A stretch of 64,000 nt of DNA from Orbaceae bacterium ESL0727 (GTDB lineage: Bacteria > Pseudomonadota > Gammaproteobacteria > Enterobacterales > Orbaceae), in the NCBI GenBank assembly GCA_029433345.1, contig JAQTHY010000001.1, positions 744,001 through 808,000 of the forward strand. The letters run 5' to 3'. Each line of letters begins with the position of its first letter. The first letter of the stretch is position 1. A program made the translations under genes and the position numbers. Of this stretch, positions 22,120-36,657 are shown piece by piece. The notes below the pieces were generated by a model. It saw nothing but the letters and a program-made list of their open reading frames with translations, searched no databases and was not told the DNA's origin.

Positions 22120-22851
22120 TTAGCCTTTCATTGTGGTAATTGTTAGTACAGTTGCATGTTGATGAGTGACTTGCCACTGAATATTAAAATGATACAGTGT
22201 GATACCATAAATGTGTTGATCGGGATGATTTTTTTTATAAGCAGGTCTTGGATCTTGCGCAATGACTTGCGTGATCAGTTCCGCTAATTGCGGGTAGTCT
22301 GTTTGCTGCTCGGTTAGCATCTGTTGCGCTAATGGTGAAAATTCGACCGTGAGCGTTTGTGGTGGTATTGATTGCGCATAGCCCGCTTCTGCCTGAGGAT
22401 AGCTATCACAATAGGGCAGATAGGGTTTTATATCAATCACAGGTGTACCATCGACTAAATCAAGGCTACCCAATTTTAGTCTTACTTGCTGCTTATCTAT
22501 AATGATATCTTTTAATTCAACGGCTGACAGGCCGATATGATTGGGGCGGAATGGTGATCGAGTTGCAAATACACCGACTGCTTTATTGCCACCTAATCGG
22601 GGTGGTCGCACGGTTAAATTCCATTTATTAGGATCGATTCGATCAAATAGAAACAGTATCCATAGATGGGAGAACTGTTCCAGCCCTTTGACACTATTGG
22701 CGTGATTAAAGGGTGGCAATAATTGCAATTCCCCTTCGCCAGCCGATACTAATGCAGGTTGTCGAGGTACAGCAAATTTTTCGCTATAAGGGGAATGGAT
22801 AACGCCAATGGGCGTAATGTGTAATGAACTATTGATTTTGTTATGAATCAT
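22120..22851 (-). CDS. trmO: tRNA (N6-threonylcarbamoyladenosine-37) N6-methyltransferase
   Basis: 243 aa from the ATG at 22851; the frame is open to 22902 with other possible starts (ATG 22866, GTG 22881, TTG 22902) and no clear ribosome site, so the start is uncertain. TrmO (TsaA/YaeB) adds a methyl group to t6A37 of tRNA-Thr. Family motifs are IGVIHSPYSEKFAVPRQP, TVRPPRLGGN, GVFATRSPFRPNHIG and LDLVDGTPVIDIKPYLPY. Confidence 0.92.
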   Translation of the reverse strand: MIHNKINSSLHITPIGVIHSPYSEKFAVPRQPALVSAGEGELQLLPPFNHANSVKGLEQFSHLWILFLFDRIDPNKWNLTVRPPRLGGNKAVGVFATRSPFRPNHIGLSAVELKDIIIDKQQVRLKLGSLDLVDGTPVIDIKPYLPYCDSYPQAEAGYAQSIPPQTLTVEFSPLAQQMLTEQQTDYPQLAELITQVIAQDPRPAYKKNHPDQHIYGITLYHFNIQWQVTHQHATVLTITTMKG

Positions 22852-22911
22852 AATAGATGGATGCATAATGAATTTCAGCACAGAGATGCTATACCTTATC
22901 AAAGGTAAAAT

Positions 22912-22937
22912 AAAAGCGCTAATTAACTAGCGCTTTT
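22912..22937 (-). terminator. metQ: Rho-independent terminator of metNIQ
   Basis: AAAAGCGCTA, six-base loop, TAGCGCTTTT, then ATTTT on the minus strand, 10 bases after the metQ stop. Confidence 0.88.
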
Positions 22938-22947
22938 TAGTAAATAC

Positions 22948-23856
22948 TTACCAACCTTGGATTGCGCCACCATTAAATACTTGGTTGGCTTTTTGGAAAA
23001 CGGCATCAGTATGGTAAGCGTTGACAAAGTTTTTGACATTATCGCTATCTTTGTTGTCTTCGCGCGCAACGATGATATTAACATAAGGTGATTCTTTATC
23101 TTCGACAAAAATACCATCTTTACTTGGTGTTAAATTAGCTTGACCTGCAAAGGCATTATTAATAATTGCCATATCGATTTGTGTATCATCTAGCGAACGC
23201 GGTAACATTGGTGCTTCGAGTTCGACAATTTTATAGTTGTAAGGGTTGCTGGTGATATCTAATACTGTCGGTAATAAACCTTTCGATTTATCAACAGTAA
23301 TCATCCCTTCATGTTGGAGAAGTAGTAAAGCACGGCCTAAATTGGTCGGATCATTAGGAATGGCGATAGTTGAATTTGCTGGAATAAAATAGGTTTCGCC
23401 ACGAGGTGAAGTCACTTTAATACCTTGACCTGTGTCGGCATTTTTATCGATCGGTTTGAATTTATGAGAATAGCTGGCGATAGGATAGACGAATGAGTTA
23501 CCCACTACAGCAAGTTTATAACCGCGTTCTTTTATTTGTACGTCTAAATACGGTTTATGTTGGAATGCATTTATATCAATCAAGCCGTCATTTAATGCTT
23601 GGTTTGGTGTGACATAATCATTAAAAATAACCAGTTCTACATTTAAGTTGTATAGATTTTGTGCTTGTTGTTTAACGACTTCAGCCACTTCTTGCTCTGG
23701 TCCTGAAATCACACCAACTTTAACTGTGTTAATTTGTGTGGATTTGGCATCGGTTGTGGTGCTTTTTTTGCTGTTATCGCAAGCAGTTAGCAAAAAGGCG
23801 CTAAATAGTGTTGTAATAAGAGCCAGTCTTTTTAATGTGATATTGCTAAATGCCAT
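22948..23856 (-). CDS. metQ: Methionine-binding lipoprotein
   Basis: 302 aa from the ATG at 23856, which follows GGAG; an in-frame TTG four codons earlier overlaps the ribosome site. The lipoprotein signal peptide ends in LLTAC (lipobox Cys near residue 26), followed by a NlpA/MetQ periplasmic binding domain (VGVISGPEQEVAEVV, FNDYVTPNQALNDG, DINAFQHKPYLD). It delivers D- and L-methionine to MetNI. Confidence 0.95.
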   Translation of the reverse strand: MAFSNITLKRLALITTLFSAFLLTACDNSKKSTTTDAKSTQINTVKVGVISGPEQEVAEVVKQQAQNLYNLNVELVIFNDYVTPNQALNDGLIDINAFQHKPYLDVQIKERGYKLAVVGNSFVYPIASYSHKFKPIDKNADTGQGIKVTSPRGETYFIPANSTIAIPNDPTNLGRALLLLQHEGMITVDKSKGLLPTVLDITSNPYNYKIVELEAPMLPRSLDDTQIDMAIINNAFAGQANLTPSKDGIFVEDKESPYVNIIVAREDNKDSDNVKNFVNAYHTDAVFQKANQVFNGGAIQGW

Positions 23857-23871
23857 AAATTTCTCCAAAAA

Positions 23872-24633
23872 TTAGTGATGAGTAACACGTTTCACGATAG
23901 TGTTGCCGATAAATTGTATAATGAATACGATAATAATTAAGATAACTAAAACGGTATTCATAATAGCAGGTTTATAACCATTGTAACCATATTGAATTGC
24001 TAATTGACCTAGTCCCCCCGCCCCAACGGCACCCGCCATAGCAATATAACCGGTTAATGTAATCAATGTAATGGTCATGCTATTAACAATAATCGGTAAT
24101 GATTCTGGCAGTAACACTTTGAAAATGATTTGGAGTGGTGTTGACCCCATGGATCTGGCTGCTTCAATTAATCCTTTGGGGACATCAAGTAAGGCGTTTT
24201 CAATCATGCGAGCTATCAGTGGTGATACGCCAATACTTAAAGGGACGATTGCGGCTTGCTTGCCAATAAAGGTTCCCATTATCAAGGTTGTGAAAGGAAT
24301 AATCCAAACAATCAGGATAATAAATGGAATCGATCGGAAAATATTGGTCATCAACGAGATAAACCCATTGGCGGCATAACACTCTAGAATCTGCCCTTTA
24401 CGCGTAGTATAAAGTAAGATACCGATAGGTAACCCAATTACCGTTCCCCAAAAACCAGACAAAATAACCATATAAATGGTTTGATCGGTTGCTTGCGCCA
24501 TTTTAAAAATCATTGCCTCGTTAAAACCATTAAACGAAGAGCAAAATGCGACAAAATCATCCCAGAAATGATATTGTGCTAGGAATTTGCAGAGAGATTC
24601 AAAAGGTTTAAATGATGGGATGAAATCAAACAT
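23872..24633 (-). CDS. metI: Methionine ABC transporter permease
   Basis: 253 aa membrane subunit with about five helices and the EAA loop [24 protein letters not shown]. It is about 36 residues longer at the N-terminus than E. coli MetI (217 aa). The long start is supported by GAGG 9 bases upstream and an 8-base overlap with metN. It forms the transmembrane channel of the methionine importer. Confidence 0.93.
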   Translation of the reverse strand: MFDFIPSFKPFESLCKFLAQYHFWDDFVAFCSSFNGFNEAMIFKMAQATDQTIYMVILSGFWGTVIGLPIGILLYTTRKGQILECYAANGFISLMTNIFRSIPFIILIVWIIPFTTLIMGTFIGKQAAIVPLSIGVSPLIARMIENALLDVPKGLIEAARSMGSTPLQIIFKVLLPESLPIIVNSMTITLITLTGYIAMAGAVGAGGLGQLAIQYGYNGYKPAIMNTVLVILIIIVFIIQFIGNTIVKRVTHH

Positions 24634-25657
24634 AGCCTAGAACCTCAACTGTGGTATGGTTGTCACGTAAAAATTGAATTGCAGAGGACGTATTTTCGGG
24701 TTGACCTTGGATTTCGGTCAACATTAATCCAAACTTTACGCCACCGGCATAATCCATTTGGGCACTGATAATATTGGTATCGACATTGAATTGTTTTGCA
24801 ATTTGCGATAAGAGTGGTGAATCGACTGTCGCGCCGGTAAATTCTAGGCGAAGTAACGGATTTAGTCCTTCTTGTCGTGTGTGTGATAATCTAGATTGAT
24901 AGTCGTCAGGGATAATAAGATGTAATGTTGATTGGATAAATTGTCGCGCAATGTCAGTTTTGGCATGTGAAAACATCTCACCTACCGAAGATTGCTCAAC
25001 TAATTCACCATCGTGGATGACGGCAACTTGATCACAAATCTGTTTAACCACGTCCATTTCGTGGGTGATTAATAGAATTGTGAGCCCTAATTTTTGGTTA
25101 ATATTTTTAAGTAATGCCAGAATTGAGCGTGTTGTTTCAGGATCAAGCGCACTGGTTGCTTCATCACATAATAAGACTTTGGGATCGCTGGCGAGCGCTC
25201 TAGCAATAGCGACGCGCTGTTTTTGCCCGCCAGATAAATTGGCTGGGTAAGCATCTGCTTTATCTTTTAATCCAACTAACTCAATGAGATCATTTACTTT
25301 CTGTTTGATCATCGTTTTGGGCGTGTGATTTAACTCTAATGGAAAAGCGATATTGCCAAACACTGTTCGCGATGTCAGTAAATTAAAATGTTGGAAAATC
25401 ATACTAATTTTACGACGAATAGGAATTAATTGATGATTCGATAACTGTGTAATGTCTTGATTATCAAAAAAAACCTTACCACTGGTCGGTTTTTCTAACA
25501 AATTTACACAGCGGATTAACGTGCTTTTCCCCGCACCTGATTTTCCGATTACGCCATATATTTGTCCTTGGGGGATGTTAAGATTGATATCCTTCAATGC
25601 ATATATAGGCTTATTATTCTGCTCAAATATTTTAGAAATATGTTGTAATTGTATCAT
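24626..25657 (-). CDS. metN: Methionine ABC transporter ATP-binding protein
   Basis: 343 aa. Walker A GKSGAGKS (about 37-44), signature LSGGQKQR (about 141-148) and Walker [13 protein letters not shown]. The C-terminal ~100 residues form the NIL/ACT-like domain that binds methionine and inhibits transport. It is first in metNIQ, preceded by a MetJ operator. Confidence 0.96.
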   Translation of the reverse strand: MIQLQHISKIFEQNNKPIYALKDINLNIPQGQIYGVIGKSGAGKSTLIRCVNLLEKPTSGKVFFDNQDITQLSNHQLIPIRRKISMIFQHFNLLTSRTVFGNIAFPLELNHTPKTMIKQKVNDLIELVGLKDKADAYPANLSGGQKQRVAIARALASDPKVLLCDEATSALDPETTRSILALLKNINQKLGLTILLITHEMDVVKQICDQVAVIHDGELVEQSSVGEMFSHAKTDIARQFIQSTLHLIIPDDYQSRLSHTRQEGLNPLLRLEFTGATVDSPLLSQIAKQFNVDTNIISAQMDYAGGVKFGLMLTEIQGQPENTSSAIQFLRDNHTTVEVLGYV

Positions 25658-25693
25658 AGTAGATAAGCTAAAAATTCATATGCAAGAATACTA

Positions 25694-25709
25694 AGACGTC
25701 TAGACATCT
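25694..25709. promoter_or_regulatory. metN: MetJ operator (two met boxes)
   Basis: AGACGTCT followed directly by AGACATCT: one perfect and one 7-of-8 met box in tandem, 36 bases upstream of metN. This is the arrangement bound by the MetJ repressor with S-adenosylmethionine. Confidence 0.88.
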
Positions 25710-25779
25710 CTGTCAATAACTATTATGCTAATTGATATAGCGATGATGACGTTAACATTAATGAGAGCTCAATTTTAAG

Positions 25780-26328
25780 ATGAAACCTGCCATTTTTTTA
25801 GATCGTGATGGTACGATTAATATTGATTATAATTATGTACATACTATTGATAAATTTCATTTTATCGATGGTGTGATTGATGCGCTTGCCGAATTGAAAA
25901 AGATGGGGTTTTTATTGGTGATTACCACGAATCAATCCGGTATTGCGAGAAAAGTATTCACTCAAGAGCAGTTTGATCAATTAACAGAATGGATGGATTG
26001 GTCGTTAATGGATCGGGGCGTTGAATTAGATGGTATCTATTTTTGCCCGCATGATCCTAATATTACCCAATGTGAATGTCGCAAACCCAATCCGGGGATG
26101 ATTTTAGCTGCCGCAAAAGATCTCAATATCGATGTGGCTAATTCATATATCGTGGGGGATCGTATTTCGGATTTATTATCTGGGAAAAATGCCGGTGTGA
26201 AAAAAACGGTATTAGTGAGGACAGGGGATATCATTACACCCGAGGCCGCAGCTGCTGCGGATTGGATTTTAGATAGTCTCGCTGATTTACCCAATAAGCT
26301 AAAAAATGAGCAGTCGAGAAAGATTTAA
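25780..26328 (+). CDS. gmhB: D-glycero-beta-D-manno-heptose 1,7-bisphosphate 7-phosphatase
   Basis: 182 aa HAD-family phosphatase of ADP-heptose synthesis for the LPS core. The catalytic motif FLDRDGTIN is at the start (Asp residues 8 and 10), TTNQSGI near 50, and metal-binding Cys/His residues in [15 protein letters not shown]. It is divergent from metN and sits just before the rRNA operon, as at E. coli rrnH. Confidence 0.95.
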   Translation: MKPAIFLDRDGTINIDYNYVHTIDKFHFIDGVIDALAELKKMGFLLVITTNQSGIARKVFTQEQFDQLTEWMDWSLMDRGVELDGIYFCPHDPNITQCECRKPNPGMILAAAKDLNIDVANSYIVGDRISDLLSGKNAGVKKTVLVRTGDIITPEAAAAADWILDSLADLPNKLKNEQSRKI

Positions 26329-26359
26329 TAGAGAAATAATAAAAAAGTGAAAATGGGTG

Positions 26360-26388
26360 TTGACGAATAAGAAAGGTTTGTGTAGTAT
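26360..26388 (+). promoter_or_regulatory. rrn P1-type promoter
   Basis: Sigma-70 hexamers TTGACG and TAGTAT at ideal 17-base spacing, with a GC-rich discriminator just after the -10. Transcription should start near 26395. Confidence 0.8.
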
Positions 26389-26454
26389 ACGCAGCCCTTG
26401 AGACAGTAAAGTTAAGTGATGAGCTTAGCGAAGTTGGAAGACTAGGAACTGTCA

Positions 26455-26466
26455 GCTCTTTAAAAA
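26455..26466 (+). promoter_or_regulatory. boxA antitermination element (leader)
   Basis: GCTCTTTAAAAA resembles rrn boxA GCTCTTTAACAA, the NusB/S10 binding site. Confidence 0.65.
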
Positions 26467-26619
26467 TTAAGCAACAGACAATCTGTGTGGGCACTTACGA
26501 GACGAAAGAATTAAAGTCTACGGACTTAAAGAGATCAAGTCTTAATAAGTGACACTGAAGATTCATTTGAAAGAAATTTCGGATAAATGTCAGAAGACAG
26601 TTATTGAGCATCAAACTTT

Positions 26620-28158
<1,539 letters not shown>

Positions 28159-28167
28159 CGAGAGCTT

Positions 28168-28194
28168 GTAAGTGTTCACACAGATTGTTTGTTG
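28168..28194 (+). other. 3' arm of the 16S precursor processing stem
   Basis: Complementary over about 27 bases, with a few mismatches, to 26472-26498 upstream of 16S. Expected RNase III cleavage duplex. Confidence 0.75.
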
Positions 28195-28231
28195 GTTGAT
28201 AGAAGAAGGAAGAGAAGAGGATCACTTTAAT

Positions 28232-28308
<77 letters not shown>

Positions 28309-28390
28309 ATTCAACTTAAAGAGGATATTTTGCGCCAGAGTTACTCGGCAAAATCGGAAGAGTTGGTGAGTAGCGACGAAGTGAATAAAT

Positions 28391-28466
28391 GGGGCTATAG
28401 CTCAGCTGGGAGAGCGCCTGCCTTGCACGCAGGAGGCCAGCGGTTCGATCCCGCTTAGCTCCACCA
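28391..28466 (+). tRNA. alaT: tRNA-Ala (TGC)
   Basis: 76 bases with an encoded CCA. Acceptor GGGGCTA/TAGCTCC, anticodon loop CTTGCAC with TGC, T-loop GGTTCGATCC. It follows tRNA-Ile in the rrn spacer. Confidence 0.97.
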
Positions 28467-28693
28467 TTAATCGATATCTTCTTCTACAAAAATTATCTTA
28501 ATCTTTATTTTTACATCTAAGCAGTTAGATGGGGAAGTGAAGAGTAAGATAAAGCTCTTTAACAAAAAGGAACAAGCTGAAAAGAAACGAGTTCTCGCTT
28601 GATGATAGATTCTGGTATAGACAAGAGATTGTTTAGGCAGGAATAGCATTGAGAGAGAAGAAAGCGTAAAACCAAGACAACTGCGAGTTGTAA
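28467..28693 (+). other. tRNA-Ala to 23S spacer with boxA
   Basis: About 227 bases, no gene. GCTCTTTAACAA at 28554-28565 is an exact boxA. The last ~25 bases form the 5' arm of the 23S processing stem with the sequence after the 23S 3' end (31580-31608). Confidence 0.8.
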
Positions 28694-31588
<2,895 letters not shown>

Positions 31589-31660
31589 ACAACTCAGAGT
31601 TGTTTTGGACGTGAATTGGAGTAAGCTTGTTCTAGCTAAGTTAAAGAGAGAAACAGAATA

Positions 31661-31779
31661 TGTCTGGCGGTAGTAGCGCGGTGGTCCCACCTGACCCCAT
31701 GCCGAACTCAGAAGTGAAACGCCGTAGTGCCGATGGTAGTGTGGGTATTACCCATGTGAGAGTAGGGAGCCGCCAGACT
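31661..31779 (+). rRNA. rrf: 5S ribosomal RNA
   Basis: About 119 bases. It starts TGTCTGGCGG and ends CCGCCAGACT, with conserved CCACCTGACCCCATGCCGAA inside. Last gene of the operon. Confidence 0.97.
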
Positions 31780-31792
31780 AACAACTAGGGAG

Positions 31793-31822
31793 CCCAGTAC
31801 AGAATATGTACTGGGTTTTTTT
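31793..31822 (+). terminator. rrf: rRNA operon terminator
   Basis: CCCAGTACA, five-base loop, TGTACTGGG, then seven T, 13 bases after 5S. The spacer from here to rluE (180 bases) holds nothing else recognisable. Confidence 0.93.
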
Positions 31823-32002
31823 ATGCTCAGCGGAAAGGGATGATAGGCTAAATTAAGCTAAACAACGCAAGACTAAATATCCTTTTTCTCCTACTAAAAT
31901 TGGTTAGTAACATATTGATAATATTAAGCAAAGTTATCTTATCTCATGCTAGTCGATATAGACTAATGACCGTCTGAATGCTTTATTAATTATTGGAATA
32001 TT

Positions 32003-32581
32003 ATGACTTCTCTCATTGCTTTTAATAAACCTTTTAATGTAATTTGCCAGTTTTCTGCCCATCCTAAATATAAAACATTGAAAGATTATATCGCATTACC
32101 CTCTTTTTACCCTGCTGGTCGTCTTGATACTGATAGTGAAGGATTACTCTTATTAACTTCAGATGGTAAATTACAAGCTAAAATTGCTTCTCCTCAATTT
32201 AAATTACCTAAAACCTATTGGGTACAAGTTGAAGGTCAGATTACTAAGCAAGCGCTTACTATTCTTCGACAAGGTGTTCAATTAAAAGACTTTCATACTG
32301 CACCTGCTATTGTTGAATTTATTCCTGAACCGACCTGTTTATGGGCAAGGAATCCACCGATACGAGAACGTAAAAATATCCCAACCTCGTGGGTAAGTAT
32401 AACGATTACTGAAGGAAAAAATCGACAAGTGAGACGAATGTGTGCCGCAGTTGGTTTTCCTTGTTTGCGATTGGTTAGAGTACAAATTGGTGATTATAAT
32501 CTGTTTACCGATAATGTATTATTAGGCGAATGGAAAATGATTTCTCACCACCTACTTAGTCATAAAAAAGGAATTAGATAA
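32003..32581 (+). CDS. rluE: 23S rRNA pseudouridine 2457 synthase, RluE-type
   Basis: 192 aa of the RsuA/RluE group without an S4 domain, which fits RluE. The catalytic Asp is in [16 protein letters not shown] (about residue 40), and the family motif [25 protein letters not shown] is near the C-terminus. It modifies U2457 in the peptidyl-transferase region. It sits 75 bases before ftsY, where E. coli has rsmD. Confidence 0.88.
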   Translation: MTSLIAFNKPFNVICQFSAHPKYKTLKDYIALPSFYPAGRLDTDSEGLLLLTSDGKLQAKIASPQFKLPKTYWVQVEGQITKQALTILRQGVQLKDFHTAPAIVEFIPEPTCLWARNPPIRERKNIPTSWVSITITEGKNRQVRRMCAAVGFPCLRLVRVQIGDYNLFTDNVLLGEWKMISHHLLSHKKGIR

Positions 32582-32655
32582 AATAGTAATAATTGGGCTT
32601 TGCCGCAAAATACGATAGAATAATCATGTTGATGAGCATGGGAGTGAATTATTAT

Positions 32656-33594
32656 ATGGCTGAAGAAAAAAAAGAAGGATTTTTTTCAAGATTAAAAAAA
32701 GGATTATTTAAGACTAAGCAAAATATCGGATCAGGTTTTCTTAATTTATTTAGAGGTAAGAAGATTGATGATGATCTTTTTGAAGAATTGGAAGAACAAT
32801 TATTAATTGCTGATGTTGGTGTAGAAACTACACAAAAAATAATTAATTCATTAACTGAACAAGCGTCTCGAAAAGAGTTAAAAGATGCAGATGCATTACA
32901 TATATTACTCAAGCAAGAGATGAATACTATTCTAAAAGCTGTTGATTCACCACTTGATACCACAAGTCATAAACCTTTTGTTATTCTTATGGTAGGGGTA
33001 AATGGGGTAGGTAAAACAACAACAATTGGTAAATTAGCTCGTCAATTTCAAAGCCAAGGAAAATCAGTTATGTTAGCTGCAGGCGATACTTTTCGTGCGG
33101 CAGCAGTAGAACAGTTACAAGTATGGGGTGAACGGAATCATATTCCTGTTATTGCGCAACATACTAATGCTGATTCCGCCTCTGTTATTTTTGATGCTTT
33201 GCAAGCCGCGCAGGCTAAAAAGATAGATGTTCTGATTGCAGATACGGCAGGTCGTTTACAAAATAAATCGCATTTAATGGATGAATTGAAAAAAATTGTC
33301 CGCGTGATTCAAAAGCAAGATGCAAATGCACCGCATGAAACGATGTTAACGATTGATGCAAGTACGGGACAAAATGCGATTAACCAAACGAAACTATTTA
33401 ATGAAGCTGTTGGCGTAACGGGTATTACATTAACCAAACTCGATGGTACAGCAAAAGGTGGTGTTATTTTTAGCCTTGCCGATCAATTTAAGATTCCTGT
33501 TCGTTATATTGGTGTCGGTGAAAAAATCGAAGATTTAAGGCCATTTGTCGCCGATGATTTTATAAATGCTTTATTTGATGAAAATGATGAATAG
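32656..33594 (+). CDS. ftsY: Signal recognition particle receptor FtsY
   Basis: 312 aa from the ATG at 32656 (MAEEKKEGFF); in-frame ATGs at 32626, 32632 and 32638 add a few residues. GGGAG lies 11 bases upstream. It has the SRP-type NG GTPase only: GVNGVGKTTTIGKLA (G1), DTFRAAA, DTAGRLQNK, TKLDGTAKGG. The long acidic A domain of E. coli FtsY (497 aa) is missing; only a short N-terminal amphipathic helix (FFSRLKKGLF) remains for membrane binding. It docks ribosome-SRP complexes at the Sec translocon. First gene of ftsY-ftsE-ftsX. Confidence 0.96.
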   Translation: MAEEKKEGFFSRLKKGLFKTKQNIGSGFLNLFRGKKIDDDLFEELEEQLLIADVGVETTQKIINSLTEQASRKELKDADALHILLKQEMNTILKAVDSPLDTTSHKPFVILMVGVNGVGKTTTIGKLARQFQSQGKSVMLAAGDTFRAAAVEQLQVWGERNHIPVIAQHTNADSASVIFDALQAAQAKKIDVLIADTAGRLQNKSHLMDELKKIVRVIQKQDANAPHETMLTIDASTGQNAINQTKLFNEAVGVTGITLTKLDGTAKGGVIFSLADQFKIPVRYIGVGEKIEDLRPFVADDFINALFDENDE

Positions 33595-33603
33595 AGAGAA
33601 ATA

Positions 33604-34275
33604 ATGATCCAATTCCAGCATGTCAGCAAAGTCTATTCTGGTGGTAAACCAGCACTACAAAATATTAGTTTTAGATTAAAACAAGGTGAAATGACTTTTT
33701 TGACTGGCCATTCGGGGGCTGGGAAAAGTACATTAATGCGCCTAATTTGCGGTCTGGAACGCGCTAATGATGGCAAAATTTTACTCAATGGTATTGATGT
33801 TTCAAGTTTAAAAAGGCAAGAAATGCCCTTTTTACGACGAACTATCGGAATGATTTTTCAAGATCACCAATTACTGATGGATCATACGGTTTTTGACAAT
33901 GTAGCTATTCCGCTAATTATCTTAGGCAAACCGATAGAAGAGATTCGTCGACGAGTTTCAGCTTCATTAGATAAAGTGGGATTAATCGATAAAATGAAGT
34001 TTTACCCCATCCAACTGTCTGGCGGTGAACAGCAGCGAGTTGGTATTGCTCGTGCAATCGTTAATCGCCCCGCTATTTTACTTGCTGATGAACCGACCGG
34101 TAATTTGGATGAAAAGCTTTCTAAAGATATTTTGACATTATTTGAGGAGTTTAATCAAACGGGGGTTACGGTATTGATGGCGACGCATAATATGGCCTTG
34201 ATTCAGCGTAAACATCATCGCATCCTCAACCTTAATCACGGGCGTTTAGAGGATGATTCCTATGTTCAATTTTAA
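33604..34275 (+). CDS. ftsE: Cell division ATP-binding protein FtsE
   Basis: 223 aa ABC ATPase: Walker A GHSGAGKS (about 36-43), signature LSGGEQQR, Walker [12 protein letters not shown]. With FtsX it controls EnvC-dependent amidase activity at the septum. It starts 9 bases after ftsY and overlaps ftsX. Confidence 0.97.
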   Translation: MIQFQHVSKVYSGGKPALQNISFRLKQGEMTFLTGHSGAGKSTLMRLICGLERANDGKILLNGIDVSSLKRQEMPFLRRTIGMIFQDHQLLMDHTVFDNVAIPLIILGKPIEEIRRRVSASLDKVGLIDKMKFYPIQLSGGEQQRVGIARAIVNRPAILLADEPTGNLDEKLSKDILTLFEEFNQTGVTVLMATHNMALIQRKHHRILNLNHGRLEDDSYVQF

Positions 34276-35263
34276 CCGTAATAAAAATAGACAACAGGGT
34301 CATTCACCCAATAGTAATAAATTGCATATGACTGATGATAATAGTTTTTTTGCCCGTTGGCAAAGGCAGATAAGCTATGCATGGCGCAATGTGTTAAATG
34401 ATTTCTTACAACATACTCTCGCTTATTTATTGACTATCATAGTGATTGCTATCTCAATTACATTACCTACGATTGGTTATTTATTATGGAAAAACGCGAG
34501 CGAAGCAGCACATCAATGGTCTCCTTCACCAAACTTAACCGCCTATTTAAATAAAAATTTGACTGCTGAGCAAACAGAACAGCTGCTGGTCAAATTACGA
34601 TCGGATAATGAAATTGAAAAAGTGATTTATCTCTCACGGGAAGAGACATTAGATGAATTTAAATCTTGGTCAGGATTTAGCAGAGCATTAGATCTACTTA
34701 ATGATAATCCGTTGCCGGCTGTTGCGATAATTATACCTAACGATGCGACTAAACAAACAGACGCTTTACACACCTTACAGTCACAATTATTAAAAATAAC
34801 TGGGATTGATGATGTCAGATTAGATGATAGTTGGTTTACTAGGCTAACCGCATTAACCAATATGGTAAAAACATTGGTTTGGACGGTTTCAATATTTATG
34901 ATTATTGCAGTCTCACTGGTTATTGGTAATAGTATTCGATTAACGATTTTTGCTCGTCGACAAACAATCGCTGTGATGCAATTAATCGGCGCAACAGAAG
35001 GCTTTATTTTACGCCCCTTCCTCTATAGTGGTGTTTTTATTAGTTTTATTAGCGCTATTTTAGCCTTGATCCTATCCGAGATATTTATCCTCCAAATAGA
35101 CTCGATCATATTAAAAGTTTCTTCTGTTTTTGGAACCGTATTTACTATTAGAGGATTAGCATGGGATGAAAGTTTGCTGATTATTTTCTTGGCGACGATA
35201 ATCGGGTGGTTATCTGCGTTAGTTACGACTAAAAAATATCTAAAAATAGTCCGTATTGCCTAG
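34262..35263 (+). CDS. ftsX: Cell division protein FtsX
   Basis: 333 aa from the ATG at 34262, 9 bases after AGAGG; the ATG at 34253 touches that site. Four membrane helices, with a large periplasmic loop (PSPNLTAYLN, IYLSREETLDEF, NPLPAVAIIIP) that binds EnvC. IFARRQTIAVMQLIGATEGFILRPFLY is highly typical. It overlaps ftsE by 14 bases. Confidence 0.96.
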   Translation: MFNFNRNKNRQQGHSPNSNKLHMTDDNSFFARWQRQISYAWRNVLNDFLQHTLAYLLTIIVIAISITLPTIGYLLWKNASEAAHQWSPSPNLTAYLNKNLTAEQTEQLLVKLRSDNEIEKVIYLSREETLDEFKSWSGFSRALDLLNDNPLPAVAIIIPNDATKQTDALHTLQSQLLKITGIDDVRLDDSWFTRLTALTNMVKTLVWTVSIFMIIAVSLVIGNSIRLTIFARRQTIAVMQLIGATEGFILRPFLYSGVFISFISAILALILSEIFILQIDSIILKVSSVFGTVFTIRGLAWDESLLIIFLATIIGWLSALVTTKKYLKIVRIA

Positions 35264-35453
35264 CTAAATTAGTTATGAGTGGGTAAAATGAGATAAAACG
35301 CGATTAATCTTATGTTGCACATGATTTTATATGGATTTAAAATAAAAATATGAACTAAATCATATTTTCAATGTCTAATCTTATAAGAACAGAGTTTTAA
35401 CTTGTTGCTGGTATTTAGGCAATAAATGTAGTTAATATGAAAAGGGGAATTAA

Positions 35454-36314
35454 ATGAGTACTGAAATGAATATGCAAACAGTGGCTTTAATCCCACAAGG
35501 AAATGTTGAGTCTTATCTTCGTATGGTTAACACTTACCCTATGTTGACCGCTGAAGAAGAAAAATCACTAGGTGAAAAACTCTATTATCATGATGATGTT
35601 GATGCCGCTAAGCAGCTAATTTTATCTCATTTGCGTTTTGTTGCTCATATTGCAAGGGGTTATTCTGGTTACGGATTACCGCAAGCAGACTTAATCCAAG
35701 AAGGAAATATTGGTTTGATGAAAGCAGTACGTCGATTCAACCCTGAAATGGGCGTACGCTTGGTTTCATTTGCAGTTCATTGGATTAAAGCTGAAATTCA
35801 CGAATATGTATTAAAAAATTGGCGTATTGTGAAAGTTGCCACCACCAAAGCACAGCGTAAATTATTTTTTAATCTACGAAAGAATAAACAACGTTTAGGT
35901 TGGTTTAATCATGAAGAAGTCAATATGGTTGCGAATGAATTAGGTGTTAGTCAACGAGATGTGTTAGAAATGGAATCACGAATGGCGGCACAAGATATGT
36001 CATTTGATGTCGATAGTGATGATGACGATAATACCATTGTTGCTCCAGCACTTTATTTAGAAGATGCAAATTCGGATTTTTCTAAATCAATCGAAAATGA
36101 TAACTGGGAAAATAATGCCACTGACAAATTACATGAAGCATTATCACAATTAGATGAACGTAGCCAAGATATCATTAATGCACGTTGGTTAGATGCCGAT
36201 GATAGTAAATTAACCTTACAAGTATTAGCGGATAAATATAACGTCTCTGCTGAACGTATTCGCCAGTTAGAAAAAAACGCGATGAAGAAATTAAAAGTAG
36301 CGATTCAAGCATAA
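35454..36314 (+). CDS. rpoH: RNA polymerase heat-shock sigma factor RpoH (sigma-32)
   Basis: 286 aa. Region 2 ([44 protein letters not shown]), the sigma-32-specific RpoH box [13 protein letters not shown], and region 4 with a helix-turn-helix near the C-terminus ([27 protein letters not shown]). AGGGG precedes the ATG. It directs heat-shock gene expression and is a known FtsH substrate. It lies 190 bases after ftsX, so it probably has its own promoters, as in E. coli. Confidence 0.97.
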   Translation: MSTEMNMQTVALIPQGNVESYLRMVNTYPMLTAEEEKSLGEKLYYHDDVDAAKQLILSHLRFVAHIARGYSGYGLPQADLIQEGNIGLMKAVRRFNPEMGVRLVSFAVHWIKAEIHEYVLKNWRIVKVATTKAQRKLFFNLRKNKQRLGWFNHEEVNMVANELGVSQRDVLEMESRMAAQDMSFDVDSDDDDNTIVAPALYLEDANSDFSKSIENDNWENNATDKLHEALSQLDERSQDIINARWLDADDSKLTLQVLADKYNVSAERIRQLEKNAMKKLKVAIQA

Positions 36315-36352
36315 TACTTAATATATTTTAGTCTTAAGTTTACGGTAAAGAT

Positions 36353-36394
36353 GAGCGGGTCATAAATAATACTGTTATGTCCCGCTCTTTTTTT
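36353..36394 (+). terminator. rpoH: Rho-independent terminator of rpoH
   Basis: GAGCGGG-T-CATAA pairs with TTATG-T-CCCGCTC (one T-T mismatch), then seven T. Confidence 0.88.
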
Positions 36395-36657
36395 ATTCTA
36401 TCGATTAGTCTCTATGCAATATAAACGTGCAGAACGGTTTTGTAGGATTTTTCTCTATATATCATGATGTTTCAATATAAATTGGTTTATCTATTTTCAC
36501 TATTCACCATTTAATCGTGACAAACATATAGATGGCTTATCTTGGAATAAAGGCTTCCCCCTTGCATCGTGACAGGTTTTGCGAAACAATATGTCATTGA
36601 TTAAATCATTTTAGAATGATTATTAAATGTTTGTTGAGCGAAAGGTAGGATAACGTT
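36395..36657. other. cysE upstream spacer
   Basis: AT-rich region before cysE with no gene. A stretch at 36475-36507 (GATGTTTCA, variable bases, GGTTTATCTATTTT) may be a degenerate dispersed repeat with a two-base deletion relative to the full copies. Confidence 0.4.

Larger units (their letters stand above)
26329..26619 (+). promoter_or_regulatory. rRNA operon leader
   Basis: About 290 bases with no gene. It holds a strong promoter (TTGACG 26360-26365, 17 bases, TAGTAT 26383-26388) with a GC-rich discriminator (GCAGCCC) as in stringently controlled rrn P1. A boxA-like antitermination site (GCTCTTTAAAAA, 26455-26466) follows. The 5' arm of the 16S processing stem (26472-26498) pairs with 28168-28194. 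Confidence 0.8.

Noticed and set aside
24626-24633. metN/metI overlap as a frameshift
   Set aside because: An 8-base stop/start overlap with its own ribosome site is normal translational coupling.
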